Assembly (NCBI GenBank): GCA_021463315.1
Contig: JAJTXO010000093.1
Span: forward strand, 1 to 10,136
Length of the DNA: 10,136 nucleotides
Direction: 5' to 3'
From: Caldilineales bacterium
GTDB lineage: Bacteria; Chloroflexota; Anaerolineae; JAAEKA01
Shown here: piece after piece, positions 5,681-10,136 of the stretch
How positions within the stretch are numbered: the first letter of the stretch is position 1
Layout of the letters: the number at the start of each line of letters is the position of its first letter
Notes under the pieces: generated by a model
The model's database searches: none
Told to the model about the DNA's origin: nothing
The model's input: the letters and a program-made list of their open reading frames with translations, nothing else
Translations under genes and position numbers: made by a program

Positions 5681-8167
5681 TCACGGCTCCGCGGCGCCAG
5701 CATCCGACGCGGCCGGCGCTGCCAGCGCAGTTGTGATGGTGTAGCCCAGATCGGCCAGGTGCGCGGCCGTGGCCGCATTGCCGCTGCGGCCGGCCGCGTC
5801 CTGCACCGCAGGCAACAGCTGAAGCAACGTCCAGCGGGCCGCGCCCTCCAGATCGCTGAGCAGATCAGGCTGGTTGTAGTATTTGCTGTCGATAGTCGGC
5901 CAGTAGCCCGCATCCAGCTTGGTGTAGCTATCCACATGGGGACTGGCGTACAGCGCCAGGGTGCGCACGAAGGCGCGCTGCAGGTTGCGCCGCAGCGGAT
6001 CGATCTGCGGCGACTCCTGCTCCAGCTCGCTGAAGATCCCCGCCTGCACCTCGGCCAGATACTCCAGGGGCAGATAGGCGTCGGCGCCGGCCATCTGCTC
6101 GGCCTCCAGCAGCCGCGCCAGCCGGCCATAGTCCAGCAGCTCGCCCAGCAGAGCTTGCTGGGACCAGGCAAAACTGTCCAGGCCGCCGCTGGGACTCAGC
6201 CGGTCCAGCACGCTGGCTGGGGTGAAGACGGGCTGGGTGCGCAGGTGCTGCAAGACGAACTGCAGCGCGGCCTGCTGTTCCTCGCGGGCCACGCGGTGGA
6301 ACTGAGCCTCGCCGCGGCCAGCCAGCGTGCGCGTCTCCTCCACGCCGCCGATCAGCTTGATCACCGAGGAGAGCCACTGGTGGCGATGCTCCAGAATCGA
6401 CTGGTAGGTGCCGCCCAGCTTGGCGTAGTCGCCGCCCAGGCGGGTGGTGGCCGGCAGCAGATAGCCCATGGCCCGCTGCAGGTTGGCGATGCCCAGCCGG
6501 GTGGCCTCGATGCGGTCGTCGCCCAGGTTCTCTATCTGCACGGTGGGATCCACTGTGCTGGCAGCGTCTTCGCCGCCGAAGCGCAGCCAGGGCTGGCTGA
6601 TCTGGCGCGCGGCCCAGCGATCCAGCGTGGCGCGCTCCGCCTCGGGCGCTTCCGCGCCGGCGATGGGCGCGTAGCCCCACTGGATGGCAAAGCGGTCGTA
6701 CGGGCCGACCTGCGGAATCAGATTCGTCACGCCATCGCCTGGCTGGGCCACGTAGTTGAAGCGCCCATAGGACATGACCGATGGCGCGGTGCCGTAGCGG
6801 CTGGTGAAGCGGGGATTGCGCAACTGCTCGATGGTGAAAAGCTGGCTGGCCTTGTGGTTGTGACGCAGCCCCAGCGCGTGCCCTATCTCGTGGGCGGTGA
6901 CATAGCGCAGCAGCGGGCCCAGGATCTCCTCGGGCAGCGGCAGCGTGCGCGCTCGCACATCGACCGCCGAAGCCTGGGCGAAATAGAACTGCTCCAGCGC
7001 CTCCAGCATATCGGCGAAGATCTGCACGTGGGCCGAGAGAATCTCGCCCGAGCGTGGATCGACCACGCTGGGGCCGAAGGCGTTCGCCATCGGCTGTGCC
7101 ACCCAACGAATCACCGAATGCCGCAGGTCGCCCGGATCCCAGTCAGGGTCCTCTTCCTCGCTGGGCGCGTCCTTGACCACGATGGCGTTGGCAAAGCCGG
7201 CCGCCTCGAAGGCCGGCAGCCAATCCTCCACCCCCTGGCGGATGTAGGGCCGCCAGCGGGCCGGCGTCTCGCGGCTGATGTAGAAGACGATGGGCTGCAC
7301 CGGCTCGGACAGCCTGGCCGCCGGGTCCTGCTTTTCCAGCCGAAAGCGGTTGATCAGCTCGCGGCTGACCACATCGGGTGCTTCGGCGCCGGAGTAGTCC
7401 TCGAAGGCCGTGGTGTAATAGCCGACGCGTGCATCGGCGTAGCGCGCGGCCATGGGCTCCTCCGGCAGCCGCATGATGTTGTGGCGCACCAGGACCGACT
7501 GGCTGGTCTCGCCTGGCTGCCAGGGGAACATGGTCAGAAAGGTGAGCAGCGAACTGACGCCGATGTTGTCGGGATAGGCGTCCATCTCGACGACGCGGCT
7601 TCGTTCCGGGTCGAACTGAGCATGGCCGCCCAGCCTGCTGTAGATCTGGCTGACGCTGAAATCGGTCAGGTCGCTGCTCAGAAGCGTGCCCAGATCGATC
7701 AGCGCCGCGCCGCTGGGGCTTTCGTCTACCACGGGCAGGCTGAACAGCACGGTCGGCAGGGTCGATTCGCGCACCGCGCGATCCAGCGAGGCATCGTCGC
7801 CGGAGTTGCGCCGGGCGCTGACTGAGCTCTGTTCCCGCACCAGGATGTTCCAGCCAGCGCGTTCGAAGGTCACGATCTTTTCGCCGATGGATGCCATGCC
7901 AGTGGCCGCGAACTCGCCGGGAACCTGGCTCAGCTCGCTGTACCAATAGAAGGGCTTTCCCAGCAGATCGGTGGGAAGTTCAGCGAACCAGAGATCCCCC
8001 AGTTGGTAGATGGTGAAGACCCCCTCGTGAACCGCGTCCGCGTAGGCGACGACATCCTCGTAGGAGAGATCCTGGCGGTTGGGCGCCGCGTGGGCGGCGT
8101 TTGGCGCGCCCAGCAGCGACAGGACGATCAGGCAGAACAGTACCCGATGTAGCCATTGTGTTTTCAT
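5681..8167 (-). CDS. Secreted zinc-dependent metalloprotease (DUF5117/DUF4953 family)
   Basis: 828 residues. A signal peptide is clear: MKTQWLHR, a hydrophobic core to about residue 20, then APNAAHA with likely cleavage after residue 27, so the enzyme should be exported. The zinc site is HEIGHALGLRHN at 426-437 (ligands H426, H430, H436; catalytic E427), followed by a Met-turn-like SVMSY (463-467, M465), the metzincin layout. The N-terminal half fits the DUF5118/DUF5117 domains that precede the catalytic domain in this family, and the part after 470 (MSYGRFNYVAQPGDG onward) fits DUF4953. I chose the ATG at 8167 because GAGGG lies just before it and the signal peptide begins there; the in-frame ATG at 8185 has no ribosome binding site. 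The alanine/proline-rich tail lies inside a 185-bp duplication. Substrates are unknown. Confidence 0.9.
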   Translation of the reverse strand: MKTQWLHRVLFCLIVLSLLGAPNAAHAAPNRQDLSYEDVVAYADAVHEGVFTIYQLGDLWFAELPTDLLGKPFYWYSELSQVPGEFAATGMASIGEKIVTFERAGWNILVREQSSVSARRNSGDDASLDRAVRESTLPTVLFSLPVVDESPSGAALIDLGTLLSSDLTDFSVSQIYSRLGGHAQFDPERSRVVEMDAYPDNIGVSSLLTFLTMFPWQPGETSQSVLVRHNIMRLPEEPMAARYADARVGYYTTAFEDYSGAEAPDVVSRELINRFRLEKQDPAARLSEPVQPIVFYISRETPARWRPYIRQGVEDWLPAFEAAGFANAIVVKDAPSEEEDPDWDPGDLRHSVIRWVAQPMANAFGPSVVDPRSGEILSAHVQIFADMLEALEQFYFAQASAVDVRARTLPLPEEILGPLLRYVTAHEIGHALGLRHNHKASQLFTIEQLRNPRFTSRYGTAPSVMSYGRFNYVAQPGDGVTNLIPQVGPYDRFAIQWGYAPIAGAEAPEAERATLDRWAARQISQPWLRFGGEDAASTVDPTVQIENLGDDRIEATRLGIANLQRAMGYLLPATTRLGGDYAKLGGTYQSILEHRHQWLSSVIKLIGGVEETRTLAGRGEAQFHRVAREEQQAALQFVLQHLRTQPVFTPASVLDRLSPSGGLDSFAWSQQALLGELLDYGRLARLLEAEQMAGADAYLPLEYLAEVQAGIFSELEQESPQIDPLRRNLQRAFVRTLALYASPHVDSYTKLDAGYWPTIDSKYYNQPDLLSDLEGAARWTLLQLLPAVQDAAGRSGNAATAAHLADLGYTITTALAAPAASDAGAAEP

Positions 8168-8187
8168 GCTGACCCTCACAGACATGC

Positions 8188-8222
8188 AAAAAGTAGCAGC
8201 GGGATCAAGAGGATCCCGCTGC
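8188..8222 (-). terminator. Intrinsic terminator behind the oligoendopeptidase gene
   Basis: A perfect 11-bp stem GCAGCGGGATC/GATCCCGCTGC (8196-8206, 8212-8222) with a 5-base loop, followed on the minus strand by TACTTTTT. It lies 10 bases after the stop at 8233 and only 20 bases before the metalloprotease ATG, so it may act as a partial terminator that lowers expression of the second gene. No convincing promoter is visible in 8168-8232. Confidence 0.75.
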
Positions 8223-8232
8223 GTTGCGCCCA

Positions 8233-10034
<1,802 letters not shown>

Positions 10035-10038
<4 letters not shown>

Positions 10039-10136
10039 GGTGTTGCCTTTCGCAGGAAGAGATGAGGTGCGCCTGGCGTCGTTGAAGGATGCTGCTGCGG
10101 CTCGCGCCGAGCCTCAATAGCTCGGCGATCTGCCAT
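10035..10136 (-). other. Open frame ending in an ATGA overlap with pepF (possible partial gene)
   Basis: The minus strand is open from the right edge (first codon in the window ATG at 10136) for 33 codons and stops at a TGA that overlaps the pepF ATG. ATGA junctions are typical of coupled genes, so this may be the end of an upstream gene. Against it, the third codon positions are not G/C-rich like those of the neighbours, and the predicted peptide (rich in R, P, H, Q) matches nothing I know. Confidence 0.2.
10105..10127. repeat. Hairpin near the right edge
   Basis: Perfect 8-bp arms CGCCGAGC and GCTCGGCG around a 7-base loop (CTCAATA). No T-run follows on either strand, so it is not a standard terminator. 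It could be part of a small palindromic repeat or of the pepF leader. Confidence 0.5.

Larger units (their letters stand above)
5361..5730. repeat. 185-bp tandem duplication spanning the metalloprotease 3' end
   Basis: Two head-to-tail copies, 5361-5545 and 5546-5730, with exactly the same length and 8 substitutions by my count. Each copy has three hairpins: an 8-bp stem CGCCGAAT/ATTCGGCG (5365-5382 and 5550-5567); a 19-bp stem with a palindromic loop (5395-5448 and 5580-5633); and a 10-bp stem GCCTGCGGTT/AACCGCAGGC (5460-5481 and 5645-5666). The right end of copy 2 (5681-5730) is the last 16 codons and stop of the metalloprotease; the matching part of copy 1 (5496-5545) is a non-expressed second version of them. 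Seven of the 8 differences fall in the last 56 bases. The non-coding gap 5277-5680 is filled by this repeat plus the promoter. Confidence 0.95.

Noticed and set aside
5361..5730. Insertion sequence or attachment site
   Set aside because: There is no transposase or integrase, and the ends are direct repeats of one unit rather than terminal inverted repeats with a target duplication.
5618..7825. A 735-residue open frame on the + strand
   Set aside because: It is antisense to the metalloprotease, rich in H, Q, R and A as expected from the complement of GC-rich codons, and shows no known motif. The same holds for the + frames at 8224-9789, 4263-5387 and 1458-2624.

Overview
The window is GC-rich bacterial DNA with tightly packed genes and many perfect hairpins between and in front of them. 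The gene set is a dTDP-glucose 4,6-dehydratase, a DrrA-type ABC-2 exporter, a heptad-repeat protein with a nuclease-like tail, a secreted gluzincin/metzincin-like protease and an oligoendopeptidase F. Together with the palindromic repeat families, this suggests a filamentous Chloroflexota bacterium. That placement is an inference from style and gene families; no rRNA or marker gene is present to prove it.

Layout, left to right. Bases 1-304 hold five full copies and one partial copy of a 58-bp tandem repeat, lying directly in front of rmlB (327-1349, + strand) as its apparent 5' leader. A long perfect hairpin (1379-1431) separates rmlB from the convergent minus-strand genes; everything else is on the minus strand. 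Read in transcription order from the right edge these are: oligoendopeptidase F (10038-8233), an intrinsic terminator (8222-8188), a secreted zinc metalloprotease (8167-5681), a 404-bp gap containing two 185-bp tandem copies that carry hairpin terminators, then an ABC-2 export operon (ATPase 5276-4230, permease 4233-3391, permease 3380-2490), and finally a coiled-coil protein (2420-1455) with its own TATAAT box.

Functional picture. RmlB makes the 4-keto-6-deoxy sugar intermediate for rhamnose and other deoxysugars of the cell surface. The three ABC genes are translationally coupled (ATGA overlap, then a stop codon that is part of the next Shine-Dalgarno) and should form one heteromeric efflux complex of unknown substrate. 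The two neighbouring peptidases are of different families and compartments (one exported, one cytosolic) and may serve protein or peptide scavenging.

The most unusual material is non-coding: the 58-bp leader repeats, whose sequence variants keep pairing in the + strand RNA, and the 185-bp duplication, which copies the last codons and the stop of the metalloprotease gene together with its terminator.
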